Shown here: one piece after another, positions 33,220 through 43,590 of the stretch
How positions within the stretch are numbered: position 1 is the first letter of the stretch
Layout of the letters: each line of letters opens with the position of its first letter
NCBI GenBank assembly: GCA_035610365.1
Contig: CM069432.1
Coordinates: 235,256,104-235,320,103, forward strand
Direction of reading: 5' to 3'
Source of the DNA: Aquatica leii
Taxonomy: Eukaryota; Arthropoda; Insecta; Coleoptera; Lampyridae
Length of the DNA: 64,000 nucleotides
Program-made: the position numbers and the translations under genes
Notes under the pieces: model-generated
What the model saw: the letters and a program-made list of their open reading frames with translations, nothing else
What the model was told of the DNA's origin: nothing
Databases searched by the model: none

Positions 33220-34060
33220 ATGACTGACAATAAGGTCTGCAATGCATCATCAACGGCTTCTACTCAAAAGTGTATATTTGTGGACAAACTTCAAAGTTCT
33301 TTAATAAAATAGATTTGATCTTAAAACAAAAGGCAAAAGTCGGTCCTGCAAATGCCTTTTACAGGTGGCATACAAGTTGCTTATCCAAAACTGGCAAGCG
33401 AAAGGAAAAGACAAGGAAATTATTGCAGAAACAAAAAGAAATTCATTATGAGTTTAAATCAAAGATAGGCCTAATAGTAAATCAACCTAAGCCTGGTTTT
33501 GGCAGCACCAATAATGGATACACAGCCCGAAGATTCTTTGAATATATAGAAATTTCTAAAATTACGTGAATAAATGCATAAACAATTGAAAGGTTTAAAG
33601 TAATACTACAAACCATATGTAGTGGCTATAAACTTAAAGATGTTCGAAAACTATACTATAACAACAGCCAGACTATTTGTAGAGAAATATCCATGGTACA
33701 ATATGCCAACTACTGTACATAAAATATTAATTTATGGCTCTGGCGTAATTGCATCGGTAATATTGCCGATTGCACAACTTTCAGAAGAGGCGCAAGAGGC
33801 TTTGAATAAAGAAATTAAAATATATCGGAAAGGATTTTCAAGAAAATGTTTGAGAGAAAAAACATTAGAAGATGTTTTTAACAGACTTCTGCTAGCGTCA
33901 GATCCTGCAATTTCCAGCTTACGATAACTACCCAGAAAAAACAAAAACATTTAGTGCAATAGTGTTAAACATGTTAGTTCCCTCAGAAGAACTAAACACA
34001 GACATCTAGTGATTCTAGTGTCTCCAGTAATGATGAATCCTTTGAATAAAATAACTTGTA
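33220..34060 (+). pseudogene. Recurrent insect repeat protein, frameshifted
   Basis: Two frames join one protein. The frame 33270-33569 reads SKIGLIVNQPKPGFGSTNNG and YTARRFFEYIEISKIT. The frame 33622-33927 reads FENYTITTARLFVEKYPWYN, MPTTVHKILIYGSGVI, PIAQLSEEAQEALNKEIKIY, FSRKCLREKTLEDVFNRLLL and ASDPAISSLR. The block YPWY-MPTTVHKIL-HG ... LPI-QLSEEAQE--NK is a signature of a very abundant uncharacterised protein in aphid and beetle genomes, almost certainly transposon-encoded. The superfamily is not known to me. A frameshift and stops between 33569 and 33622 break it. Codon quality within each part is still good, so the copy is fairly recent. Confidence 0.6.
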
Positions 34061-34640
34061 AACCTAAACCTAAATATTTTCTGCGAGCTTTCAAGTTTAT
34101 CGTATATTCTAAAACTATACCAATATAAGTTGTTATTTACGTACTATTCATTAAAAATGCTTATTATTTTTTATGTAAAATTAAACATGATATTATATAT
34201 GTCTTTGGATATTGATGTACAAGCCAAGCAACAGAACAACTACCAGTTGTAACAGTAATTTGCACTTTAGATGTGTAATCGGTAACCCCGAAAACTTCCA
34301 TATACTAAATTTTACCAACAACTGATCATTTTTTCAAATCTGTGGATGCCATATTGGATCCGTGATTTTGTTTATAGTTATTCTGACATTAGATTTGTAT
34401 TTAGCGACCTCGATTACCTCCGTACGCAATTATTTATACGAATCTAAGATCGTTTGACATTTTGGCCAGCTTTTCGTGAATTTGCCCCACTGTGGACCGT
34501 GTAGTGTTTGTTGGGACGCTAATTTTGTTATGCGCAAACTCAGTACCGTTGGGAACTACTTAATTCTAAATGTAGTTTAAACAAACATATTATTCAATGA
34601 AACAAAACTTATTTAGCGGAATTTTATTGTACTTTTTATA
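34061..34640. other. No recognised feature
   Basis: Mixed-composition sequence with no coding motif. It may contain non-coding parts of the neighbouring elements. Confidence 0.4.
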
Positions 34641-34649
34641 TTCTTTAAT

Positions 34650-34780
34650 GGCGAAATGGTAAATGTCACTGGACAGTGACAGTGACATTTACTACTCTGA
34701 AGATGCAAACTGCAATGTCTTGCGAAACGTCAATTTGTTTGGTTTCACAAATGACAATATAGCAAAGGCCAAGTTCTACT
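34650..34780 (+). repeat. Isolated PLE-type terminus with hairpin and hammerhead-like core
   Basis: A hairpin AGTAAATGTCAC-type stem (about 34660-34693, ATGGTAAATGTCACTG then CAGTGACATTTACTAC) is followed by CTGAAGA (34697-34703), stem GCAA ... TTGC, GAAA (34724-34727) and CGTC. The order copies that of other PLE ends in the window. No RT body adjoins it. Confidence 0.5.
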
Positions 34781-34829
34781 TCTTGTTTTGGCTCTCAAGG
34801 AGAGATTAGGACCAAGCCTAAGTCTGGGG

Positions 34830-35141
34830 TTTAACTACGACGCGGTTTAAGCCGAAAGGCACTTATAATCATATTTATTATGTAGATAAAGTTTTATTTT
34901 CTTTTATCTGAGAGCAGGGTAAAGTGAAGGAATCGTGAGCATCTAAGCAATATTCAATCTGATCGCCACTGTACAATCATTACAAAAACTGTATAAATAG
35001 CAACAGAAACCCATGTTATTTGACAGTATTATCAAAATTAATGTAGATATTACCTTAATCACAAAATTAAATAAAAAGTAGAAAAGTGCATTTGCGATCA
35101 ATTCCCCACTTTATTATTATTACATTTGGTGGAAAATCATG
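34830..35141 (+). repeat. Possible solo LTR
   Basis: TGTATAAATAGCAAC near 34990 is a TATA-type box. AATAAA near 35068 could be a polyadenylation signal. The stretch ends ...ATTACA followed by TTTGGTGG, reminiscent of an LTR 3' end and primer-binding region. No second LTR is seen, so this is tentative. Confidence 0.25.
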
Positions 35142-35229
35142 CGCAGTAGCTTGAAACAAAAAATAGTTCAAAAATATTTCTATGATTAACGGGTTTATAA
35201 CGTTTAATGGCAAAAGTCGCAACTGTATT

Positions 35230-36170
35230 GTTTTGGGCAAATCTTCACCACTACATGCTGCATGATAGCCGCAATTAACACACTTGTACCATAACTCAGT
35301 TTTACTTTGTTCCCTACAAATTCCGTAAGTAACACCTTTATGCGGTCTAACATAGTTTATGTCGATATGATCTAATTCATCGGAAGAATTTGAAGATTCT
35401 AGTATTTTTTCTATTTCGACATGAGAATTAGCGATTCTTACACTAAAATCCGTGTAAGAATAAGCAAATTCTTACACGAGTTTTAGTAATATTAATTTTT
35501 TCAGTTGGTATCTGCATCGTAAGTTGACGTTACATGAAAAAGAAATCAAAATTATTGGACTTTAACGATAGAAATTCAAATTTTGATGACAAAATAAAAT
35601 AAAAATGTCGTATTAATTTAAAGTTATTTACTTATAAAGGTATAAAGAGATAATTTTGTATGAGATTTTAGGTTAACACATAAATTTCAATATGTCAAAG
35701 TGTAAGTGTTGCCAATTCAATAAAATATAAAAATTACCCAATGTTGTTTTAAAATTAAAATTATACAAAAAATATTCAATGTTGTATCAAAACAGAGAAA
35801 ATAGTATAAAGCGAATACGTTTTGTGATTAAAGCCCGTTCATTCTGTAACTTGTGTTTTAATATACTATTCTTCTAGGTTTTCATCATTTCTGTTTATTG
35901 GTTTATACGTCTTTTTGCTTTCTTAACAGCATTCTTGGAATTTATCCTTTTAGTAGAAATTGGAAATTGGAATTTTTGCAGTTCATCTTTATTCTCATCA
36001 GCTTGTGTTGCCTACTCTAATGTTTGATTATTCAGAATTTTAGATTTTGTATTGGAGTTACTTTTCTTAGCCTTTTCTTTTCTTCGACTTGCTTTAGTTT
36101 TAGTTTTTTCTTTGTTTGTTTTTTTATTTTTCTCTACTTTTTTTAATACATCTTTCATAGGTGTTGTATG
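35230..36170 (-). pseudogene. C-terminal tail of a pogo/Tigger-like transposase
   Basis: The minus strand first gives a Lys-rich linker (PMKDVLKKVEKNKKTNKEK, ASRRKEKAKKSNSNTKS; 35990-36165), then LQKFQFPISTKRINSKNAVK (about 35900-35970). After a gap it reads EKILESSNSSDELDHIDIN, YVRPHKGVTYGICREQSKTE and LWYKCVNCGYHAACSGED (35245-35440). The final Cys/His block has the C--C ... WY-CV-CG-WAH--C form found at the end of many insect pogo/Tigger-like (jerky/CENP-B-type) transposases. The DDE core is missing and would lie above 36170, where the BEL element begins. Stops interrupt the linker. Confidence 0.5.
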
Positions 36171-36639
36171 TTGATGTAATTAGTTTATATTTTAAAAATG
36201 ACAATAAAAGACCAGATGCAAAAATCAATGATGGCGTTTCATCGTTAACACGTATCACACACATATATTATGTATAATAAAATTTCTTGTGAAAAGTGCG
36301 TGAAATATATTACAAAACTTCAAAATATCATAAATACAGTCCACTCTATCAAACATTATGGTTCTTCGTGAGTATATAAGAAGCAATCAATGAATGCATT
36401 TGATGAAATAAACGCGAAAATTCAAGTAGACCAGCTGAATATACAGTAGTGTTAACTTACAAGTATTCAAGTACGTTAAATATTCTATTCGTTGGACGAC
36501 TGGTTAATCAAAATTAAAAAAGGGATTGCAAATACGGATAAACCAATGTGCACAATTGGAAAAAAAATTCGGAGAAGCTCAATTACAAAGCGAATGAAAA
36601 TTTAAAAAAATTATCTCGTCGATTGGGAACTTCTTTGTA

Positions 36640-37305
36640 CAAGATTTAGCAATTTCAGGTTGCTAGTACACAAAAACTTAAACTCTTTATTTGAATTACC
36701 AATTTTAAAAAGAGAAACGGCGTCACGTATTCGCAATACGATTAATTCAGTGGCGGAGCACATGCGTGCTCTCGAAACATTAAAACAGCCTACTCAACAT
36801 TTGTACCCACTTGTCATATTTATTATTTCTATGAAATTAGATAGAGTAACGGCCCAAGATTGTAAAAAGAAAAAATCCTACAACAATAGATTTTAACAAT
36901 TTTTTGCGTTATAAAGCAGATTGGCTCGAAGCACTTGAGGTAAATCAAACAAGTACAAACAAAAAAGACAAAGATTATAGGTCTATTCTGAATCGACGTA
37001 TTTCATTAGCAACTTCACAACTCCTATGCAGTTATTGCAACAAGTCGCATACAATTTATTCTTGTGAGGAATTCTTAAAATTCGATATTTCAAGCACGTT
37101 GACTAGTGTTAACCTATTAAAAATTTGTCAGAACTGTCTATGGTCATGTCATCAAACCAAAACTTGTAGGACACGTAAAACTTGTCATCAAAAACACAAT
37201 TCGCTTCAAGCTTTTAATTGTCAAGTCAAAGTTCATTTGATCAAGCTTCTTCTTGATAGTTGTTTGCAGTCTAATTTAATATCAGAAACTTGTGTAAAAA
37301 GTTGA
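36640..37305 (+). pseudogene. BEL/Pao Gag and protease region
   Basis: The Gag part (36660-36896) reads ILKRETASRIRNTINSVAEH and MRALETLKQPTQHLYPLVIF, the DUF1759-type BEL Gag. The next frame (36904-37305) carries zinc-knuckle-like Cys clusters (CSYCNKSHTIYSCEEF, NLLKICQNCLWSCHQTKTC). It then has an aspartic-protease-like start VKVHLIKLLLDSCLQSNLIS, where the canonical active site -LLDSGSQ- reads -LLDSCLQ-. An in-frame stop and a small shift around 36896 separate the two. Gag packages element RNA; the protease matures the polyprotein. Confidence 0.7.
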
Positions 37306-37429
37306 GTCAGCAGCTGCAAACGTTTCCCTTATAAGAATTAATGCTGTATCTTTAACTATAAAAGCAAAGACTTCTATAAAATTGCAGTCGCAGTTGCAAA
37401 ATAAGCATTGTTATTTTTTAAACAGCATA

Positions 37430-38386
37430 GACAAAAATCTAAAAAAGTTTTGGGAAGTGGAGAAGGTTCATGATGTGCAAATCTTTACAGAAGAAGACAT
37501 TCAATCCAAAAAACATTTTAGTTAAAATGTTCAAAGAGCTCGTGATTGCCGACTTATTGTTTGTATTCCATTGCGACACTCTCCTTCTATATTAGGAAGT
37601 TCTCAAGATGGAGGAGTTAATCGTTTTATCAATCTGGAACGTAAATTTGAAACAAACAAGGAATTCAAAGATCAATATGTGTCTTTTATGGGAGAATACC
37701 AAGAGTTGAATCATATGTCTCTTCATGATTCACAAGAAAATGGATTTTTTATTTTTTTTTCATCATGTAGTACCGAGGCAGGAGAGTATTACAACCAAAC
37801 TTGACGTGTTTTTTGATGGTTTTTCTGCTTCAAGTTCAGGTTGGTCACTGAACGAGATACAGTTTTTCAGTCCTTCTTTTATGAATGCATTTTTCAATTT
37901 TTCTTAAGATTTAGACAACATACATAATGTCGTATCATCTTATAATGCTAAATTGTACAGACATATTTTGATTGATGAGCGAGATAAACCTTTGAAGATA
38001 ATTATATGAAGAAAAGCTTCTCATCAATCCATTAAAATATTTAAACTAAATACAGTCACTTATGGAACATCTTCAGCCATATATTTGGCAATGACATCTT
38101 TAAAATAACTTGTTTTAGTAAATTAGTCGATATTTCCATATTCTACTTCAAAAGTTTTACGTGGATGATTTAATAACGGGTATTTCATATAAATCAAAAG
38201 CGATTGAAGTATGCAAAGAAATCTTTAACATTTTGCAAAACGGTCAGTTCACATTAAGAAAATGGCATTCCAATAGTAAATTTATTCTAGATTTGTTACA
38301 GGACTATAACTAAACAAGATTATTTTAATAGGCGATAAAACCATTAAAACTCTTGGTATAGTGTGGAATAGCAAATATGCTACACT
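37430..38386 (+). pseudogene. BEL/Pao reverse transcriptase
   Basis: The text reads LKKFWEVEKVHDVQIFTEED, then FETNKEFKDQYVSFMGEYQE with LNHMS (37640-37715), FFDGFSASSSGWSLNEIQ (37810-37860), KLYRHILIDERDKPLKI and FKLNTVTYGTSSAIYLAMTS (37940-38100). The catalytic FYVDDLITG has YVDD at 38158-38169, followed by FTLRKWHSNSKFILDLLQ. Several frames are needed. Residues around the YVDD are intact. The pol reading breaks at the TA where the TIR element starts. Confidence 0.8.
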
Positions 38387-39432
38387 TACACGGAGAGAAA
38401 TGTTTTCAGATATCATTCGTAAGACGCACAACTTATGCGTAATTTAAGCATAAAAAACAACTACTACTAGCTATTCATAAATTTATAAACCTTCGGTATA
38501 ATTTGTGAATAGTCATGTTAGCATCGATGATGATTATAATTCATAAGTTATGAAGTAAACGATTTCGTTATATATGCTTAATAATCATATCTTTATGAAT
38601 AATACTCACAAACAATGATCATATTAGGAATAAAATTTTAACCAGGTAATTGTAATATGTGATTTAAGTCACATCTATTATGATTATAATTCACATCCAG
38701 TAACGAAGTATTTTCATTATGTATGCTTAATAATCACATTTTTTTATGATTAATATTCATAAACTCTAATTAAATAAAGAATAACTTTTTAAGCAGCCAA
38801 TCATAATATGTGATAAATAAAGTATTGTTTATTAAATGATATTCAGAATAGTGTATTAACAATTATGAATATTAATCATAATTTCGGAGTTAATTTTACT
38901 CATTCTTATACGAAATAATCACAAGATATTTCTCATATATATTTTATAAATTAGTAAAACATATATTTCGAGTTTCAAAAAATGTTTATTTTTTTTACGA
39001 TGATTACACAACTTTAATGCAGCTATAAGTACACCACCATACTTTTACAACTAAATAATTTAAATAGAACACATAACACAAGAACTAATATATAACTAGT
39101 AACACATAATATCATTATATAATAATACAGATTATTATAAAAAATAAAACATTATTCAAATAAATAAAACGTAAATAATATAAACAAAACTGAAACAGAA
39201 CTTGAGCAACAATTTAAAAAAATAATTTTACAAGTTGCTAACCACAAACCTTTTCTTCTATTGCAGTCAACATAATTTAACAAAAACGATTTTTAATATT
39301 GAAGTTGAAGAACAATAATACAAATAATTTTTGTAATAGGTTTACTTATCATATAGGCAGCAACGTTTATCAATACTAAGATAAGAACGTCTTCCGGGTT
39401 TGGACCGTGTCAATGTTGTAACCGAAGTTGCC

Positions 39433-39467
39433 AACGTTTCGCCCACTTTCGTAAGGGTCTTCATCAG
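39433..39467 (-). other. Hammerhead-like core, left palindrome arm
   Basis: The minus strand reads CTGATGA (39467-39461), then AGACCCTTACGAAAGTGGGC forming helix II, then GAAA and CGTT. Helix III is not evident. NUH-type GTT follows. Confidence 0.45.
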
Positions 39468-39839
39468 GGTGTGAGAGAAATCGAAGAACTCAAACAAGCA
39501 ACCAAAATCTAACTAAAGTTAGGTAATCAACTTGTGAACCAAGCTAGATTCTAAACTCAGAAAAGGTAAGAAAGAAAACGATAAACTTGGAAAAGCAAAC
39601 GAAAATCTAACAAAGAACCACTACAGAGTTAGGATTCTAGAATCTGGCTTGGTTCACAAGTTGATTACCTAACTCTGTAGTGGTTCTTTGTTAGATTTTC
39701 GTTTGCTTTTTCAAGTTTATCGTTTTCTTTCTTACCTTTTCTTAGTTTAGAAGCTGGCTTAGTTCACAAGTTGATTACCTAACTTTTGAGAAGTGTTTAG
39801 TTAGATTTCGGTTGCTTCTTTGAGTTCTTCGATTTCTCC

Positions 39840-39874
39840 CTGATGAAGCCCCTTACGAAAGTGGGCGAAACGTT
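39840..39874 (+). other. Hammerhead-like core, right palindrome arm
   Basis: CTGATGA (39840-39846), helix II GCCC/GGGC, GAAA (39867-39870), then CGTT. It mirrors the left-arm copy with minor changes. Confidence 0.45.
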
Positions 39875-40035
39875 GCCAACTTCGGTTACAACATTGACAC
39901 GGTCCAAACCCGGAAGACGTTCTTATCTTAGTATAGACTCCGGCCGTGGAAGACGCTATTACAACGTTTATCAAATCCATTATTTTAAAGTAGGCATCAA
40001 AAGTTTATAGAAAATTATAGTATAAATGCGTAATA

Positions 40036-41134
40036 TTATCCGTTACCAAAGCAAACTAGATTATCGTCATCCTTACTACACATATCTGCCACTGTTCTTA
40101 CTTCAGAACTAAAAAACTTCCGTGTATCTCCAATGCTAACTTTCCATACCTTATTTTCTATTTTCTTACGGCCTTTAGGTTTTACAACTCTGCAATACTT
40201 TAGTTAAATTATAGCGACGCAAATCTAGAAATAAGAAGTATGTGTATTAGAAAATGTAAATAAACAGAAAGTGATCAAAAGTGTTTCAACTTTCAATTTA
40301 ATCTAATTCGTAGCTTTTAATATTAATCAAAATAGCAATAATTAACAGATAACTTTGAACATCTTGTATATCTAATTCTAATTCAAGTTAAAGTGATGGT
40401 GAATTTCGTTACTTTTGAGTAATCGTTACTATTCCTTACTTATACTGTTTGTATTCGTTACTTTAACTCGTTACTTTGATTACTTTGGATACTATGACTA
40501 CTTTGACAACTGTATGTTTTTGTGGTAATAAATACGGGTACCGGAATATAATTCCTTGAATCGTTTCGCGATAGGGATCTGATTACCTTAGACGTATGTG
40601 CATAAATGACTAGAACGTGTTGTAAAATTCTAATTTATGTAAACATTTTTGACAGTAGCTGATAACGGAGAAAGTTATTATTTTAAATACAAAACAGAAC
40701 ATATGTACCTACTTTGGATTGTTAGTATCTATTAACGTTTTTAATATTAATTTTAAGAAATGGAAATACGCACAATATATAATGTAAAATTGAGATAAAC
40801 GGCAAATTAATTTGGTACACCTCATACAAATACATACTTTATAATGTAATATATTGTCGTTACCTACTAGTTTATGCAAGAATTATAAATTTCTATGTGA
40901 ATGTGTTATAAGTATGTACTAATATTTGTATCTTATGTATATTCGTAGAAAATAATTAATATACAAACATTAGAACTCAAAAAACAGAAATATATGACAA
41001 TTTTATTACATTTTGCTTACCTTTTTATCAGTTGATAAAATCACTTCTTTAGTTGATGCAATGCACACACTATCTGCGTGTGAAACGTTCTGCTCGTTTT
41101 GCTGATGTATCATAATATAAGAAGGTTTGTTCAT
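40036..41134 (-). CDS. Small two-exon ORF inside the TIR element
   Basis: Exon 1 (41134-41021) encodes 38 residues starting MNKPSYIMIHQQNEQNVSHA and ending VILSTDKK at a good donor (AAG|GTAAGC). A phase-0 join to an acceptor at 40198/40197 gives exon 2 (40197-40036), which reads YCRVVKPKGRKKIENKVWKV, GDTRKFFSSEVRTVADMCSK and ends CFGNG then TAA. The predicted protein is 91 residues and basic in the middle (KPKGRKKIENK). The intron is 823 bp and contains no other feature I recognise. I do not know the family. It may be the surviving start of a larger transposon protein or captured host exons. The splice acceptor (AACTAAAG) lacks a pyrimidine tract, which lowers confidence. Confidence 0.35.
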
Positions 41135-41383
41135 AACTTAAGATAAAATTATAACTATAGTGATAACTAGTAAAATATGAAAACAATTCATAACTTTATT
41201 ACATTTATAAACCATAATCATAATACATGAATACACGTAACTCATACAAATTGCACTCTTAGGAATGTTGTATGCGTATTACGCATAACATCATAATATA
41301 ATTCATATTTTATAAATTTTATTAAATGTGTAATTTATGAACATACTATTCATAACTAGTGATTGCAGATTTCTCTCCGTGTA

Positions 41384-42869
41384 CGTACCTAGTTCCTGAC
41401 TGCTTTAGTAATGAAATTACAAAAAGAAGCATTTTGTTAGATAGCTCAAACATCTTGACCCTTGTCCTTGTATAATTCTGATAACAATTATCCTTAAAGT
41501 TGTGGATATTTAAACTGGATGGGATGATCGAATACCTGAAGATGTAGAAAAAGAATGGAAATTAGTTAACAATGTTTCTATAGAACGTCATGTGTAAGCG
41601 TAGATCTTGATAATAAAATCAGGGTCCGTTTAGTATGGGCCAAAACAAAGGTAACGCTAAATATATTATTAACTATTCTTCGTCTCGAGCTTTGCAGTGC
41701 CTTCCTGCTTGCAAAGTTAGTGATAAAAGTGTCTTCTAGCATTACTATTCAATTTACATTGTATCGTTGAACATACTCACATATAGTTTTGCAGGGTTAC
41801 ATTCTACCCCAAATAAGTTGCAAACGTTTGTGGTTAATCGAGTCTCACAAATCCAATTTGTCATTTCTATAAAAAAAACTGGATACATTTAACCGGTAAG
41901 GAAAATCCCGCAGATATTGCATCAAGAGTAGTTGGACCTAAATTTCTGTTACAATTGCAATTGTGGTGGCAAAGGTCTCACTGGCTGTCAAATCACACGC
42001 AGTTTTGGCCGGAAAAACCAACTGATTATTCTACGGTTATTGCTCCTGATGTTAAAAGGCGCGTTTTTGTACTATAAGTCAAGACAATTTCTCATTTAGT
42101 AGGTTTCCTAGTTTTACTAAGTTAAAATTTACAATGGCGTATTGCTCAAGATTGATTTCTAACTGTCTTTGCAAGGTTAACTTGTGCCACAAAGTTTCAT
42201 TACCGATGAAGTTCTATTTAAAATCGTTAGTCAAATTAGCACAAATTGAAAGTAATTCTTTAGAAAATAAGGTTGATAATCTTAAAAATTGTCTCCATTT
42301 TTTACAAAGATAGATTGTTTCGTGTTAGCGGAAGACTGAGACATTCTCAGTTGAATTATGATGTTAAACACCCCTTATTATTACACGGTAAATATGCACT
42401 GTCAATTTTAAGTTTGAAGCATGAACATTTACGATTACTGCAAGGTGGCTTTCAACTAATGGTTTCTCATGCACGTCAAACCTTTTGGATTACTTGCGGT
42501 ATTCAGTGTGCCAAAAAGATAGTAAGAAATCGGGTCAGATGTTTAAGGTCTCGTCCACACAATGCCACGCTTTTAATTGCCGATTTAACAAAAGAAAGAG
42601 TTAAAGCTTCTTACCCCTTTTTAATTGTAGGCTGGCTCATTTATAATAAAGGATCGAGAAGGTGTAAATGCAATAAAACTTACATTTTTTTTGTATGTTT
42701 TGTTAGCAAAGCCATACACGTTGAATTAGCTACTGATTTGAGTACTTATTCTTTTTTGGCATCTTTAAGACGGTTCGCTGGCCGACGTGAAAAACTTTGT
42801 CACATTTATTCGAACAATAGTACAAATTTCCTTGGTGTTTACAACGAGCCAGTTTTAATAAAGAATTGA
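41384..42869 (+). pseudogene. BEL/Pao RNase H and integrase region
   Basis: After the TIR element the BEL pol continues. VRLVWAKTKVTL / ILLTILRLELCSAFLLAKLV is the RNase H region (41630-41730). NPADIASRVVGPKF, QLWWQRSHWLSNHTQFWPEK and DYSTVIAPDVKRR follow (41900-42065). The intact frame 42273-42869 holds the H2C2 zinc-binding part (HEHLRLLQGG ... RNRVRCLRSRPHN). It also holds the integrase core (VCFVSKAIHVELATDLSTYS, FLASLRRFAGRREKLCHIYS, NNSTNFLGVYNE). The catalytic Asp of canonical Y-S-D-N-G-T-N-F is Asn here. The frame ends at the PLE junction near 42870. Confidence 0.8.
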
Positions 42870-42889
42870 ACATTAGTAAACAACTTGCT

Positions 42890-43590
42890 TATAATTATTC
42901 ATAGAACTCGTTGTTGCCATTTATTTAAAAATTTGATATATAATAAATCTAGGAGTAATTATATTTACCGTTGTCTTTTGCTTAAAAATTTGTTTAAACA
43001 GTTTAATGTTTCTATTTCTTTTCCTATGAATAATAATTGAAAATCTTGTATTGCTAACCATAACGCTCTTATTTCTGCTTTAGATAAATCTGGTGTTTAC
43101 AAATTTTTGTGTTCTTCTTGTAATTCTTTGTATGTCGGTTAAACTGGAAGAAAGTTCAAAATTAGATTAAAAGATCATATTGATTTTATTAATAGAAATT
43201 TAAATATTAGTATATCTAATACATGTTCTGCCTTTGCAAATCACATTTTGTCTACTAGTCATTCTTTTTCTCCTGATAAATATTAAAGTTCTTCATTTTT
43301 GTAATAAAGGTCATTATCTTAACAATCTTGAAATTTTAGAAATGCATCGTCTTTCTAATGATAATTCTTCTACGTGTCTTAATGAACTTTTTAATATAAG
43401 CACTTCTCCTCTTCTAATCCTAAATTCTAATATTACCTTTTTTTTAAAGGTATTTTATTTTTTATCACTTTTGGCTGTGTGTTTATTGATATTAGTTTTA
43501 ATTTTTTTTTTCAATCTGTTAGCTATATTTTTAATAATTTATACCATTTGTAGTAATACTAATGATGATGTTTAATATTGTTGAAACATG
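42890..43590 (+). pseudogene. PLE C-terminal fragment with GIY-YIG nuclease
   Basis: The plus strand reads LLLKNLFKQFNVSISFPMNN (about 42975-43035), then SALDKSGVYKFLCSSCNSLY, V-G-stop-TGRKFKIRLKDH (43075-43175) and CSAFANHILSTSHSFSPDKY. After a frameshift it reads INIKVLHFCNKGHYLNNLEI and LEMHRLSND (43280-43370) with NELFN. The SGVYK-xC-CN-LYVG core is the GIY-YIG nuclease of PLEs. It matches the layout of the PLE at 60531-62890 (SGVYKLNCGSCNSFYIG), so both belong to one family. The catalytic Arg region (TGRKFKIRLKDH) follows an in-frame stop. Confidence 0.75.

Larger units (their letters stand above)
39366..39940. repeat. Large palindrome built from two PLE-type ends
   Basis: Arms 39370-39633 and about 39669-39937 are nearly identical inverted copies around a spacer near 39650. 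Both begin or end with ACTAAGATAAGAACGTCTTC and CGGGTTTGGACCGTGTCAAT and include GTTGATTACCTAACT and GATTTCTC blocks. Each arm carries the hammerhead-like core CTGATGA ... GCCC/GGGC ... GAAACGTT. Within each arm GGTTCACAAGTTGATTACC occurs more than once, so there is also internal direct repetition. Confidence 0.85.
38389..41381. mobile_element. 3-kb TIR DNA element with TA target, superfamily unassigned
   Basis: The ends CACGGAGAGAAAT (38389-38401) and its exact reverse complement (41369-41381) form perfect 13-bp TIRs, and TA flanks both sides (38387-38388, 41382-41383). The interior is AT-rich with many TGATTATAATTCATAA-like words in both orientations near both ends, resembling subterminal binding repeats. 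It holds a small spliced ORF on the minus strand and a later PLE palindrome. No recognised transposase is present, so it is probably non-autonomous. The TA TSD would suit Tc1/mariner, but the TIR sequence is not one I can assign. Confidence 0.8.
36480..42870 (+). mobile_element. BEL/Pao LTR retrotransposon, decayed, split by a TIR element
   Basis: Gag, protease, reverse transcriptase, RNase H and integrase traces occur in BEL/Pao order on the plus strand. The pol reading stops at 38386 and resumes at about 41384, so the 3-kb TIR element at 38389-41381 was inserted afterwards. No LTR pair was identified: the right end is cut at about 42870 by PLE sequence, and the left end is unclear. Confidence 0.8.

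Noticed and set aside
43234..43575. Hydrophobic 113-residue frame with apparent membrane helices
   Set aside because: Its first half is the frameshifted end of the PLE protein and the rest is T-rich non-coding DNA.
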